A stretch of 25,589 nucleotides of DNA from Bacillota bacterium. GTDB taxonomy: Bacteria > Bacillota > GCA-003054495 > Carboxydocellales > JAJZTU01. Under the pieces are notes generated by a model, which saw only the letters and a program-made list of their open reading frames with translations, searched no databases and was not told the origin of the DNA. Shown in pieces: positions 13,952 to 21,316 of the stretch. The position numbers were made by a program, and so were the translations under genes. Within the stretch, counting starts at the first letter, position 1; each line of letters opens with the position of its first letter. The stretch covers positions 1-25,589 of the forward strand of contig JAJZTU010000010.1 of the NCBI GenBank assembly GCA_021848765.1, written 5' to 3'.

Positions 13952-16744
13952 ATGCAGAAAAAAAAGTGGCTCAGTGTGCTTCTTCTGGTTACCATGATTT
14001 CCCTGCTCGTACCCCTTAATGTCGCTCAAGCCTATGATGCCCCAGGTCTTGAGCAGCTATTTAAGAGTGTTGACGTTGTAAACGGCGGTAACTGGTATAA
14101 GACTTCTACTAATGAGTCCAGTACCCTGGCTTGGGGTGAATCATATGTAATGGAATCTTATCTGGACATGTACCGGGCTACCCAAAACGAATATTACTTG
14201 CAAAAATTTATTGACCATGCCAATAATGTGCTGGCAAAACGTGACAATGTCCGGGGTGTTACCATTTACAACGGCCTCAGTTTACCTGCTTGGCGCGTCG
14301 GACCGGCTTCCGGATTAAAAACCACCGGTTTTTTTCATTTGATTGTGGAAACCGGCATGATTTCTTATCCTTTTGCTGACTTTGGCAATCTGGTTTACCA
14401 TACTCCTGCCCTGGACAAGTATAAAGGGACTGCCGATATCTTCCTGCAGGCGGCAAAGGACGCCGTGGCCGTACATGATCAAGACTGGCGGGTAGAAGGA
14501 AACACCGGTTACTATATTTATACTCCTGGCGGCCCTTTCTGGGCAGACGGTGTTCCTGTGCCTGTTAACCAGTATTCAGCATTGGCCCGGACCCAATTAG
14601 CCATTTACCAGGCTACCGGGGAAGCTAAATATCTGGACCGGGTTACCAAGCTAGCCCAACACTTCAAAAATCATATGACTTATAACGCCCAAATTGACGG
14701 ATATGTTTGGACCTACTGGTACGGACCCGGTCATACCGGTTGGACGGCTGCCAGTGGCCTGAGCAAAAACACCCCATCCTATAGAGGGTACCGCTCTATA
14801 GAAGATGTGGCCCATGGCGCTATTGAAGCAGATTTTGCTTATTCTGCTGCTGAAGCGGGAATCGTTTTCGACAAGGTAGACCTGCAGAGAATTGGCAATA
14901 CCATTAAAACCCAAATTATTTCCCGTACTGACGGTAAAGCAGGTTATGGCTTTGGTATTTCTCCCAATCCTTATCCTTATCCTGCGGCCAGGGTCGGCCT
15001 GTTGTTAAGGTTTGACCAATATGCTCCCGGCCTCTTTGATTTTACCTATAACCTCAGATCGACATTTGGTGGGGCAAAAGGCCCCGGACTGCTTGCGGCA
15101 GCCTTACTAAACAAGGTTTTCCAGGACCGTAATAATCCTGTTGGCCCGCAGCCTCCGGCGCCTCCGGTAGATCCGCAGCCTCCCGTAGATCCCCAACCTC
15201 CGGCGCCTCCGGTAGATCCGCAACCTCCTGTAGATCCCCAGCCTCCGGTGCCTCAACCGGATACCACCCCGCCTCAGGTTTCACTGACCAATCCTACTGC
15301 CGGTGTATCCGTGAATCAGGGGATTGTAGCCCTGCAGGCGAGCGCTTCCGATAATGTGGCAGTACGGGAAGTTAGCTTTGAATATACTCAAAATCCGGCG
15401 ACAGGTGCCTGGCAAAACTTGGGTCCTGCTACCGACAATGCCGGTATTTGGGACCTGCCCTTAAATACCGGTAACCTGGTTGAGGGAACTTACCATGTGC
15501 GGGCTGTGGCTGTTGATACCGCAGATAACCGGGCCGTATCCCCCTCAGTAGCTATTACTGTGGACAGGACAAGCCCCTCTGTGGTATCAGTAACTCCTGC
15601 TGCCGGCGCTGTTGGGGTTAGCGCCAAGACTGAGATTAAAGCCACGTTTAGTGAAGATGTGCTTAACGTTGATGTTTCCGGTTTCACAGTATCCGGGGTA
15701 ACCGGCGCTGTTGCCTATGATGCACCTGCCCGTACTGCTGTTTTTACCCCGGGACAAGCCCTGGCCCCTGGTACAACCTATAGCGTAACCCTGGGTGGGG
15801 CAATAAAAGACCGGGCAGGCAACCCTGTCCAGTACCAGTGGAGCTTTACTACGGAAAAACCTGTAACCCCTGTCTATAAGGAACTGGTAGTTAACGGTGA
15901 TTTCAGCCAGGGAAGTGCCGGCTGGTACTCAGGGACTATCGGTACTGAAAGCAATGGCAATAAATACGTTAGCAACGGGTACACCTGGAAAGTTCGCCAG
16001 GACATCCCGGTTGTTGCCGGAACCCAGTATATTCTTAATGCCCGTACCAAGAAGGGCAAGGCAACTACTGAGGCCAGAATTGTCCTGAACTACTATGATG
16101 CTGCCGGCAAGGAGCTCCGCACTGACAATTTCTTGTACCGGCACCAGGGAACCGGCTGGGAGAGCTTTGCTCAGCAAACTGTTACACCTCCCGCCGGTAC
16201 AGTGAAAGCTACCATCTTCCTACTGGCCAATGGAGGCACAGGGACTCATAGCTTTGACGATATCTCACTGAAAACCGTTTCCGCAAGTCCTGCTCCTGAA
16301 CCTACTCCGGTACCCACTCCTGTTCCTGCACCCGTAGTTAAGGAACTGCTGGCCAACGGGAACTTTAGTCAGGGTCTGGCAGGTTGGAATGCGGGAACCA
16401 TCGGTACCGAAGCTAATGGTAACAAATTTGTTTCCAACGGCTATGATTGGAGTACCCGGCAAAGTGTCCGGGTGACACCTGGAACCAAGTATGTGCTAAA
16501 AGCTCAAACCAAAAAAGGTAATGCTGCTACGGAAGCCCGCATTGTGGTCGGCTACTATGATGCTGCCGGAAAGCAGTTGCGTGCTGACAGTGTCCTGTAC
16601 CGGCATGCCGGAGCAGGCTGGGAGACTTTCCCTGTGCAAACCCTGGTTGCGCCTGCCGGCGCTGTAAAGGCTACCGTGTACTTGCTGGTTAACGGTGGCG
16701 CCGGTACCCACAGCTTTGACAATGTATCCTTGACTGCTATGTAA
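13952..16744 (+). CDS. Secreted multidomain glycan-active protein: alpha/alpha-toroid-like domain, Pro-rich linker, two Ig-like domains, two carbohydrate-binding-like modules
   Basis: 930 residues from the ATG at 13952. Residues 1-27 are a Sec signal peptide (KKK, a long hydrophobic core, then AQA). Residues ~28-390 are helical with repeated aromatic-rich segments (LAWGESYVMESYLDMYRATQ; YSALARTQLAIYQATGEAKYLD; EDVAHGAIEADFAYSAAEAG), the style of alpha/alpha-toroid polysaccharide lyases, hydrolases and glucuronyl C5-epimerases; no exact family is assigned. A Pro-rich linker (about 397-440) is followed by an Ig-like domain opened by DTTPPQVSL, an SbsA-type Ig-like domain opened by DRTSPSVVSVTPAAGAVGV, and two ~130-residue modules (NGDFSQG and NGNFSQG) that are roughly 64% identical by eye, joined by a Pro-rich linker. 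The modules resemble CBM4/9-like jelly rolls. Inferred role: binding and processing the cell's own surface glycan. It lies alone between terminators. Confidence 0.85.
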   Translation: MQKKKWLSVLLLVTMISLLVPLNVAQAYDAPGLEQLFKSVDVVNGGNWYKTSTNESSTLAWGESYVMESYLDMYRATQNEYYLQKFIDHANNVLAKRDNVRGVTIYNGLSLPAWRVGPASGLKTTGFFHLIVETGMISYPFADFGNLVYHTPALDKYKGTADIFLQAAKDAVAVHDQDWRVEGNTGYYIYTPGGPFWADGVPVPVNQYSALARTQLAIYQATGEAKYLDRVTKLAQHFKNHMTYNAQIDGYVWTYWYGPGHTGWTAASGLSKNTPSYRGYRSIEDVAHGAIEADFAYSAAEAGIVFDKVDLQRIGNTIKTQIISRTDGKAGYGFGISPNPYPYPAARVGLLLRFDQYAPGLFDFTYNLRSTFGGAKGPGLLAAALLNKVFQDRNNPVGPQPPAPPVDPQPPVDPQPPAPPVDPQPPVDPQPPVPQPDTTPPQVSLTNPTAGVSVNQGIVALQASASDNVAVREVSFEYTQNPATGAWQNLGPATDNAGIWDLPLNTGNLVEGTYHVRAVAVDTADNRAVSPSVAITVDRTSPSVVSVTPAAGAVGVSAKTEIKATFSEDVLNVDVSGFTVSGVTGAVAYDAPARTAVFTPGQALAPGTTYSVTLGGAIKDRAGNPVQYQWSFTTEKPVTPVYKELVVNGDFSQGSAGWYSGTIGTESNGNKYVSNGYTWKVRQDIPVVAGTQYILNARTKKGKATTEARIVLNYYDAAGKELRTDNFLYRHQGTGWESFAQQTVTPPAGTVKATIFLLANGGTGTHSFDDISLKTVSASPAPEPTPVPTPVPAPVVKELLANGNFSQGLAGWNAGTIGTEANGNKFVSNGYDWSTRQSVRVTPGTKYVLKAQTKKGNAATEARIVVGYYDAAGKQLRADSVLYRHAGAGWETFPVQTLVAPAGAVKATVYLLVNGGAGTHSFDNVSLTAM
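15149..15262 (+). repeat. 45-bp tandem repeat encoding the proline-rich linker
   Basis: Two 45-bp units (15149-15193, 15194-15238) and a partial third (15239-15262) encode QPPAPPVDPQPPVDP. Unit differences are mostly synonymous third-position changes. The resulting linker separates the toroid domain from the Ig-like domains and is probably extended and flexible. Confidence 0.85.
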
Positions 16745-16773
16745 CCTTTTCCCTAAATAGCAATCTCATAGGC

Positions 16774-16811
16774 AAAGGGCACATCCTACGTTTCGTTGGG
16801 TGTGCCCTTTT
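16774..16811. terminator. Bidirectional rho-independent terminator between convergent genes
   Basis: AAAGGGCACATCC and GGGTGTGCCCTTT form a long stem (one wobble, inner ACG/CGT pairing after a mismatch) closed by a TTT loop. TTTT at 16808-16811 serves the plus strand, and TTT on the minus strand serves the opposite direction. The stop codon of the minus-strand polymerase gene (16786-16788) falls inside the left arm, so the hairpin overlaps its last codons. Confidence 0.85.
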
Positions 16812-18087
16812 GTCCTGCTGAATTAAGGAACCGGTTGTAAACAGCCAGGCCCAAAGCAAAAATGAACCACATAAAATTGGCGGCATAAAGTGTACTGGAA
16901 CTTACGGCGCCTATCAGAAATCCGGTCATGGACAAAAGCAGGCCTTCAGCCAGCCTCTTAAGCAGCGGTTGTTCCGACCTGCGCAGCACCGTAAAAAGGT
17001 CCCACATCAGCCTGCCATAAAAGGCCAAATAAAGCACCCAGAGTAACACTCCGTAATTTACCAGGACTTCCAGCCACCAGTTATGCAGATTAGTGAGGCC
17101 ACGGGTCCACAGCCAGTAGTCCTGCATATGATATTCTGCATTTCCTGCCCCTACCCCCAGAAAGGCATGTTTTTTAAGCATTTCCAACCCGCCTCGGATT
17201 AGGCCGGTTCTAAGTTGGATGGAACTACCCTTTTCCTGAGTCTCAACATCCAGTGAGGTTAACTGGTAGGCCAAGTCTTGTATCCCCAGGCTGCGCAAGC
17301 CGGTGTAACCAGTCAACCACCAAGCGCTGCCGATAATTAACACAATGATTATCAGATTTCTGAAGCCTTTAAGTCTGGTGTCCACAAGGTAGAGGACCAG
17401 GGCGCAGGCTGCCATCAGGAATAAGGCCAGGATATTAGCCCTGGAATCGGTAATGATGATAAGATAAATTCCTAAAAGCAGGGCTAACCAGGAAGAGGCC
17501 TTTGTCCGCCAGGGGGTGCAGTACTTGGCTCTGGTATACAGGAAAGGCACATAGAGGGCTAAAAAGGTAGCAAAATCATTGGTATTTGTAAAGATTACCC
17601 GGGGAAACAAGGCTTCCTTGGCATAAATTACCGGATCAATAGTTGACATGGGTTTTAAGTGAATTCCGGTAAGGTGTTCCCACACCCCGATGAGCATAAA
17701 CAATAGCAATGTAGCTAAGCAGAGCTTAGAGTAGTTAGTCAAATCTTTTTCTGTATTGGTGTAAAATACTGTAAATCCGATTAAAGAAATTCCCGAAAAA
17801 AGCGCCCAAATATGCCTGGCAGCATCGATTTTGCTGTCTGCCCACAAAACAGATATTATTGCCCAAATCAGCCATAAAAAGAAGAAACGGAGTTGGTCAC
17901 GAACTTTGACCTGCTCCAGTTGAGTAGCTAATCCATTCCTAAACACCAGTGCAAAGGTCAGCGCAATTAGATGGGCTAGAAACAAGATCCTGTAGGCGAA
18001 TACCTGGGGATAGGAAGAAATAGCAAGGAACGGTCCCCAAAAAGCTGCTGCTACTGTAACCAACCAGAAAAGTTTGAGTTTGGCCAT
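16786..18087 (-). CDS. Second O-antigen ligase/polymerase (Wzy/WaaL/TuaE-like) membrane protein
   Basis: 433 residues with about eleven membrane helices, starting at the ATG at 18087 with AGGAAGGT upstream. Family features include DSRANILALFLMAA near residue 210, the GVGAGNAEY segment, and NLHNWWLEVLVNYG near 332-346, where the histidine in a large periplasmic/external loop matches the conserved His of O-antigen ligases and polymerases. TuaE of B. subtilis teichuronic acid synthesis is a Gram-positive relative. It probably polymerises undecaprenyl-PP-linked repeats or ligates them to a wall acceptor. It is the downstream partner of the LysM protein gene (26 bp gap) and transcribed opposite to the main operon, giving the locus two such enzymes. 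Confidence 0.85.
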   Translation of the reverse strand: MAKLKLFWLVTVAAAFWGPFLAISSYPQVFAYRILFLAHLIALTFALVFRNGLATQLEQVKVRDQLRFFFLWLIWAIISVLWADSKIDAARHIWALFSGISLIGFTVFYTNTEKDLTNYSKLCLATLLLFMLIGVWEHLTGIHLKPMSTIDPVIYAKEALFPRVIFTNTNDFATFLALYVPFLYTRAKYCTPWRTKASSWLALLLGIYLIIITDSRANILALFLMAACALVLYLVDTRLKGFRNLIIIVLIIGSAWWLTGYTGLRSLGIQDLAYQLTSLDVETQEKGSSIQLRTGLIRGGLEMLKKHAFLGVGAGNAEYHMQDYWLWTRGLTNLHNWWLEVLVNYGVLLWVLYLAFYGRLMWDLFTVLRRSEQPLLKRLAEGLLLSMTGFLIGAVSSSTLYAANFMWFIFALGLAVYNRFLNSAGQKGTPNET

Positions 18088-18113
18088 AGCTACCTTCCTT
18101 TACATGGGCTTGC

Positions 18114-18992
18114 CTACTTGGTTTCAGGGGGAATTACCAACCTTTGACGGGCGTAAATCTTGTTGACATCAGGGATCCCATTGGCATTGGCTATGGCGTC
18201 AATAGATGTAATGTGTTGTTTGGCGATGTGGGTCAGGGTATCCCCGGAAGCTACTATATAGTGCACCGCCTGGGGAGCCGGAGCCATTGACTCCTGCTGC
18301 TTGGAAGCAGCAGGAGCAGGCTGGGGAGCAGTTGCCTGGGGAGCGGCCGGCTTAGCTTCAGGTGCGGGCTGGGGAACGGCCGGCTTGGCTTGTGGTGCAG
18401 GGGCAGAAGTTCCCGGTGTAGTTGGTGCTATTTGAATATCATCAAAATCATGGGTAGCGGCATCCTCAGTCATTAGGAAAACCGTGGCAGCTGCAGTTCC
18501 GGCAGGAGTCCGGAATTTATTGGTGGGTATGCTTTCCCAACCGGTGCCTGTGAAGGTATGGTAGTAGTTAAATACTTCTCCCACCTTAGCGCCTTGGCTG
18601 TTGCGGAATTGAATACAAATGCGGGCCCGGGCATTGGAGAGGCCTTTTCTCATCCGGGCATCCAGGGTGTACCAAGTGTCCGGATCAAGTTTAATCTCCT
18701 GGTAGAAGCTCCAGTTAAAACGATTGCTGGCATAGAAGTTGCCGTCTTTGTCCTGTTGGACTTTGATCTTCAAGTTTATCCAACTGTCATCCTGGTCAAA
18801 ACTGCCATTCTTCACGATGGGTTCAGGTTGGGGTGGCTCGACGGGAGTTTCCGCTGCCGGGGTCTGGGCCGGTGGAGCAGGCGGAGCAGGCGGTACGGGG
18901 TCGCTGCCTGAGCCGGTAAGTGCGTAAATGGCAATAACTACTACCACCGCGGCAGCCCCCAGGATCCATAACCATTGTTTGCCTGACTTCAT
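18114..18992 (-). CDS. Membrane-anchored LysM protein with a central carbohydrate-binding-like module
   Basis: 292 residues, start ATG at 18992 with GGAGGG upstream. Residues ~7-27 form a hydrophobic helix (WLWILGAAAVVVVIAIYAL), an uncleaved anchor or signal peptide. A Pro/Ala-rich stretch (about 33-57) leads to a module at ~58-190 opened by KNGSFDQ and including ARMRKG, GTGWES, PAGT and FDDI, clearly of the same type as the two C-terminal modules of the secreted protein at 13952. A second Pro/Ala/Gln-rich linker precedes a C-terminal LysM domain (about 243-290, YIVASGDTLTHIAKQH, INANG-like NANGIPDVN, then RLVIPPETK). LysM binds peptidoglycan GlcNAc. Inferred role: hold the locus glycan to the wall, or position the polymerase encoded just downstream. 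Confidence 0.88.
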   Translation of the reverse strand: MKSGKQWLWILGAAAVVVVIAIYALTGSGSDPVPPAPPAPPAQTPAAETPVEPPQPEPIVKNGSFDQDDSWINLKIKVQQDKDGNFYASNRFNWSFYQEIKLDPDTWYTLDARMRKGLSNARARICIQFRNSQGAKVGEVFNYYHTFTGTGWESIPTNKFRTPAGTAAATVFLMTEDAATHDFDDIQIAPTTPGTSAPAPQAKPAVPQPAPEAKPAAPQATAPQPAPAASKQQESMAPAPQAVHYIVASGDTLTHIAKQHITSIDAIANANGIPDVNKIYARQRLVIPPETK

Positions 18993-19034
18993 GTTGTACT
19001 TCCCTCCTATTTTTTTCTTGGTTCACGGGAACCG

Positions 19035-19082
19035 GTTAATGCAGTACATACTATTCGCCTGTATAAATTGATGTGCATTAAC
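19035..19082. repeat. Perfect 9-bp inverted repeat in the divergent intergenic region
   Basis: GTTAATGCA (19035-19043) and TGCATTAAC (19074-19082) are exact inverted copies 30 bp apart, in the 257-bp spacer (18993-19249) between the minus-strand LysM gene and the plus-strand aminotransferase gene. Either paired operator half-sites or a transcript hairpin in the LysM leader are possible. TTATAC-like -10 sequences for the minus strand lie between the arms. Confidence 0.55.
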
Positions 19083-19094
19083 ATTCATAAAAAA

Positions 19095-19106
19095 AGATTT
19101 AAATCT
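19095..19106. promoter_or_regulatory. 12-bp perfect palindrome, candidate operator
   Basis: AGATTTAAATCT is a perfect 12-bp palindrome 12 bp to the right of the 9-bp inverted repeat. On the minus strand it is followed by a run of seven T, but with no loop it is not a convincing terminator; a dimeric regulator site is more plausible. Confidence 0.4.
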
Positions 19107-19162
19107 GCTAAGCATGGCGCCCGGGCTTCCGAAGGGTTTGGTAGCAAAACCGGTGTGACCAC

Positions 19163-19173
19163 TATATTATATT
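19163..19173 (+). promoter_or_regulatory. Possible -10 region for the aminotransferase-epimerase operon
   Basis: Two overlapping TATATT hexamers (19163-19168 and 19168-19173) lie about 80 bp before the ATG at 19250. No convincing -35 was found; TTGGTA at 19138-19143 is at 19 bp spacing from the first. The 5' untranslated stretch that would follow contains no recognised regulatory RNA. Confidence 0.25.
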
Positions 19174-19249
19174 AGGGAACTATTCCTGGAGAAGCGCACT
19201 TTGGTGGAAAGTTCGCGAAAGCTCTCAGAAGCACCGGAGGCAAACAGTC

Positions 19250-20362
19250 ATGAAGATACCATTGTCACGCCCTGATATAACTGAATTGGAAACAGGCCTT
19301 GTGCTGGATGTACTGAAAAGCCCGTACCTGAGTATGGGACCACAGCTCGGTCTGTTTGAAAAGCTGGTAGCGGAGTTTGTGGGCACAAACCATGCCATTG
19401 CTGTCAGCAGTGGAACAGCCGGTTTACATCTGGTGGTCAGGAGCTTGGGGATTAAAGCCGGCGATGAAGTTATAACTACTCCTTTCAGTTTTGTAGCTTC
19501 CAGCAACTGCTTGCTTTTCGAAGGGGCCACACCTGTATTTGTTGATATTGAGCCCCAAACCTACAACCTGGATGTTCACCAAATAGAAGCAAAAATCACC
19601 GCCAGGACCAAGGCTATCCTGCCTGTCCACGTATTCGGTCATCCCGTAGACATGAAAGCGCTCAAAGTACTGGCTGACAAGCATTCCCTGTTTATAATCG
19701 AAGATGCCTGTGAAGCATTGGGATCTGCTTTGGAAGGAAAACCGGCGGGCTCCCTGGGTACGGCAGCCGTATTCGCTTTTTATCCCAATAAACAAATTAC
19801 CACCGGTGAAGGTGGAATGATTGTAACCGGTAATCCTGAAATCGCCCGGCTGTGCCGTAGCCTGCGGAACCAGGGCCGGGGGGAAAATTCCCTTTGGCTG
19901 GAACATTCCCGGTTGGGTTTCAATTATCGCCTGGATGAACTCAGCGCCGCTTTGGGTGTTGGGCAAATGAGCAGAATCAAGGAAATTATTCTGCAGAGGG
20001 CCGGGGTAGCCAACCGGTATAGCCAGAGATTAAGGGCAATTGAGGGTGTGATCCTGCCTCAGGTTGCTCCCGGAGTTGAGATGAGTTGGTTTGTCTATGT
20101 AGTCCGGTTTGCCAGGGGTATTAAGCGGGATAAGGTCATGGCCTGCTTATTAAAACATGGAGTGGATTGTCGTCCCTATTTTACCCCGATTCACCTGCAG
20201 CCCTTCTTCCGGGAAAAGTTTGGGTACAAGTCCGGGGACTTCCCTGTAACGGAAGAAATCAGTAGTTCCACTTTGGCCTTGCCCTTCTATAATCGCCTTA
20301 GCACAGAAGAAATGGAGTATGTGGCGTTAACCCTCGAAAAGGGCATCAGCCAGGCTCACTAA
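19250..20362 (+). CDS. DegT/DnrJ/EryC1-family sugar aminotransferase (PglE-like)
   Basis: 370 residues, ATG with GGAGGC ribosome site. The PLP lysine is Lys181 in FYPNKQITTGEGG; Asp152 in EDACEALG binds the pyridine nitrogen; SSGTAGLH near 53-60 binds the phosphate. These are the full set for the VioA/DegT fold that aminates NDP-4-keto-sugars using glutamate. The likely substrate is the UDP-2-acetamido-4-keto-6-deoxyhexose made by the dehydratase at 1397, giving UDP-4-amino-4,6-dideoxy-GlcNAc (PglE reaction) or an isomer. It lies 14 bp ahead of a 4-epimerase gene in a two-gene operon, 16 kb from the dehydratase. Confidence 0.9.
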   Translation: MKIPLSRPDITELETGLVLDVLKSPYLSMGPQLGLFEKLVAEFVGTNHAIAVSSGTAGLHLVVRSLGIKAGDEVITTPFSFVASSNCLLFEGATPVFVDIEPQTYNLDVHQIEAKITARTKAILPVHVFGHPVDMKALKVLADKHSLFIIEDACEALGSALEGKPAGSLGTAAVFAFYPNKQITTGEGGMIVTGNPEIARLCRSLRNQGRGENSLWLEHSRLGFNYRLDELSAALGVGQMSRIKEIILQRAGVANRYSQRLRAIEGVILPQVAPGVEMSWFVYVVRFARGIKRDKVMACLLKHGVDCRPYFTPIHLQPFFREKFGYKSGDFPVTEEISSSTLALPFYNRLSTEEMEYVALTLEKGISQAH

Positions 20363-20376
20363 AGGGGGGATGTAGA

Positions 20377-21312
20377 ATGGCAAGTTATCTTGTTACGGGA
20401 GGAGCCGGATTCATCGGGTCAAATCTAGTGGAGGAACTCCTAAAAGGCGGGCATAGGATAAAGGTGTTGGATAATTTTTCAACAGGAAAAAAAGCCAACC
20501 TTCAGCCTTTCCTGGCGGACCTGGAATTGATTGAGGGGGATATAGCGGACTACCGCAAAGTAAAAAAAGCCTGCCGGGGTATGGAATATGTCCTGCACCT
20601 GGCCGCTCTGCCCTCTGTCCCCCGGTCTGTGGAGGATCCAGCCTTGTGTCACCGCAGCAATTTAAGCGGGACTTTTAATGTGCTGTTGGGGGCTAAGCAA
20701 TCGGGGGTTAAACGGTTGGTCCTGGCTTCCTCTTCAGCAGTCTACGGGGCTGCCAATGATCTGCCTAACAGGGAGGACTCGGCCTGGCAGGCGCTTTCAC
20801 CATACGCACTGAGTAAACTGGCCGGTGAACTTTATTGCGCTCTGTATTCAGCGCTTTACCGGTTGGAAACGGTGTGCTTACGGTTTTTTAATGTTTTCGG
20901 GCCCCGGCAGGATCCCTCCTCACCATACTCGGGGGTAATTTCCCGCTTCATCGAGGTTATCAGCAGGGGAGAGGCGCCTGAGATCTTCGGTGACGGGCTG
21001 CAGACCCGGGATTTCGTCTACGTAGACAATGTAGTGCTGGCTATTATCCGGGCCTGTGAATCCAAACGGTGTGGTCTTGGTGAATGTATTAACATTGGTA
21101 CCGGGAAGAGTACTTCCATCAATGATTTGGTCAGTAGCTTAAACTCCCTGTTAGGGGGGCAATTGGGCCCCCGGTACGCGCCGCCCCGGATGGGAGAAAT
21201 CCGCCATTCCCTGGCGGATATTAACAAGGCACAGGAACTATTAGGCTATCAGGTGATTGTGGATTTTCAGGAAGGATTGGCAAGGACTTTGAGCAGCTTC
21301 AAAATTAAATAG
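20377..21312 (+). CDS. UDP-N-acetylglucosamine/UDP-glucose 4-epimerase type SDR (GNE/WbpP-like)
   Basis: 311 residues with AAGGGGGG ribosome site. TGGAGFIG at 7-14 binds NAD; SSSAVYG near 118-124 and Tyr143-x3-Lys147 in SPYALSKLAGE form the catalytic triad. AALPSVPRSVEDP and RFFNVFGPRQDPSSPYSGV, with the latter a sugar-binding loop, are characteristic of WbpP/GNE-type enzymes interconverting UDP-GlcNAc and UDP-GalNAc. It would feed GalNAc, or GalNAc-derived uronate through the dehydrogenase at 3243, into the glycan. Its stop is only 4 bp from the stop of the convergent PglC/PglD-type gene, with no terminator between. Confidence 0.88.
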   Translation: MASYLVTGGAGFIGSNLVEELLKGGHRIKVLDNFSTGKKANLQPFLADLELIEGDIADYRKVKKACRGMEYVLHLAALPSVPRSVEDPALCHRSNLSGTFNVLLGAKQSGVKRLVLASSSAVYGAANDLPNREDSAWQALSPYALSKLAGELYCALYSALYRLETVCLRFFNVFGPRQDPSSPYSGVISRFIEVISRGEAPEIFGDGLQTRDFVYVDNVVLAIIRACESKRCGLGECINIGTGKSTSINDLVSSLNSLLGGQLGPRYAPPRMGEIRHSLADINKAQELLGYQVIVDFQEGLARTLSSFKIK

Positions 21313-21316
21313 CCGG

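Noticed and set aside
15149..15262. Possible CRISPR-like array
   Set aside because: Units are contiguous, coding, in frame and without spacers.
15054..15284. Minus-strand frame with a repetitive Glu/Ala/Pro peptide
   Set aside because: The periodicity is simply the antisense of the 45-bp Pro-rich linker repeat of the secreted protein.
19424..19966. 180-codon minus-strand frame opposite the aminotransferase
   Set aside because: It lies wholly inside a gene with intact PLP motifs on the other strand and lacks any recognisable domain.
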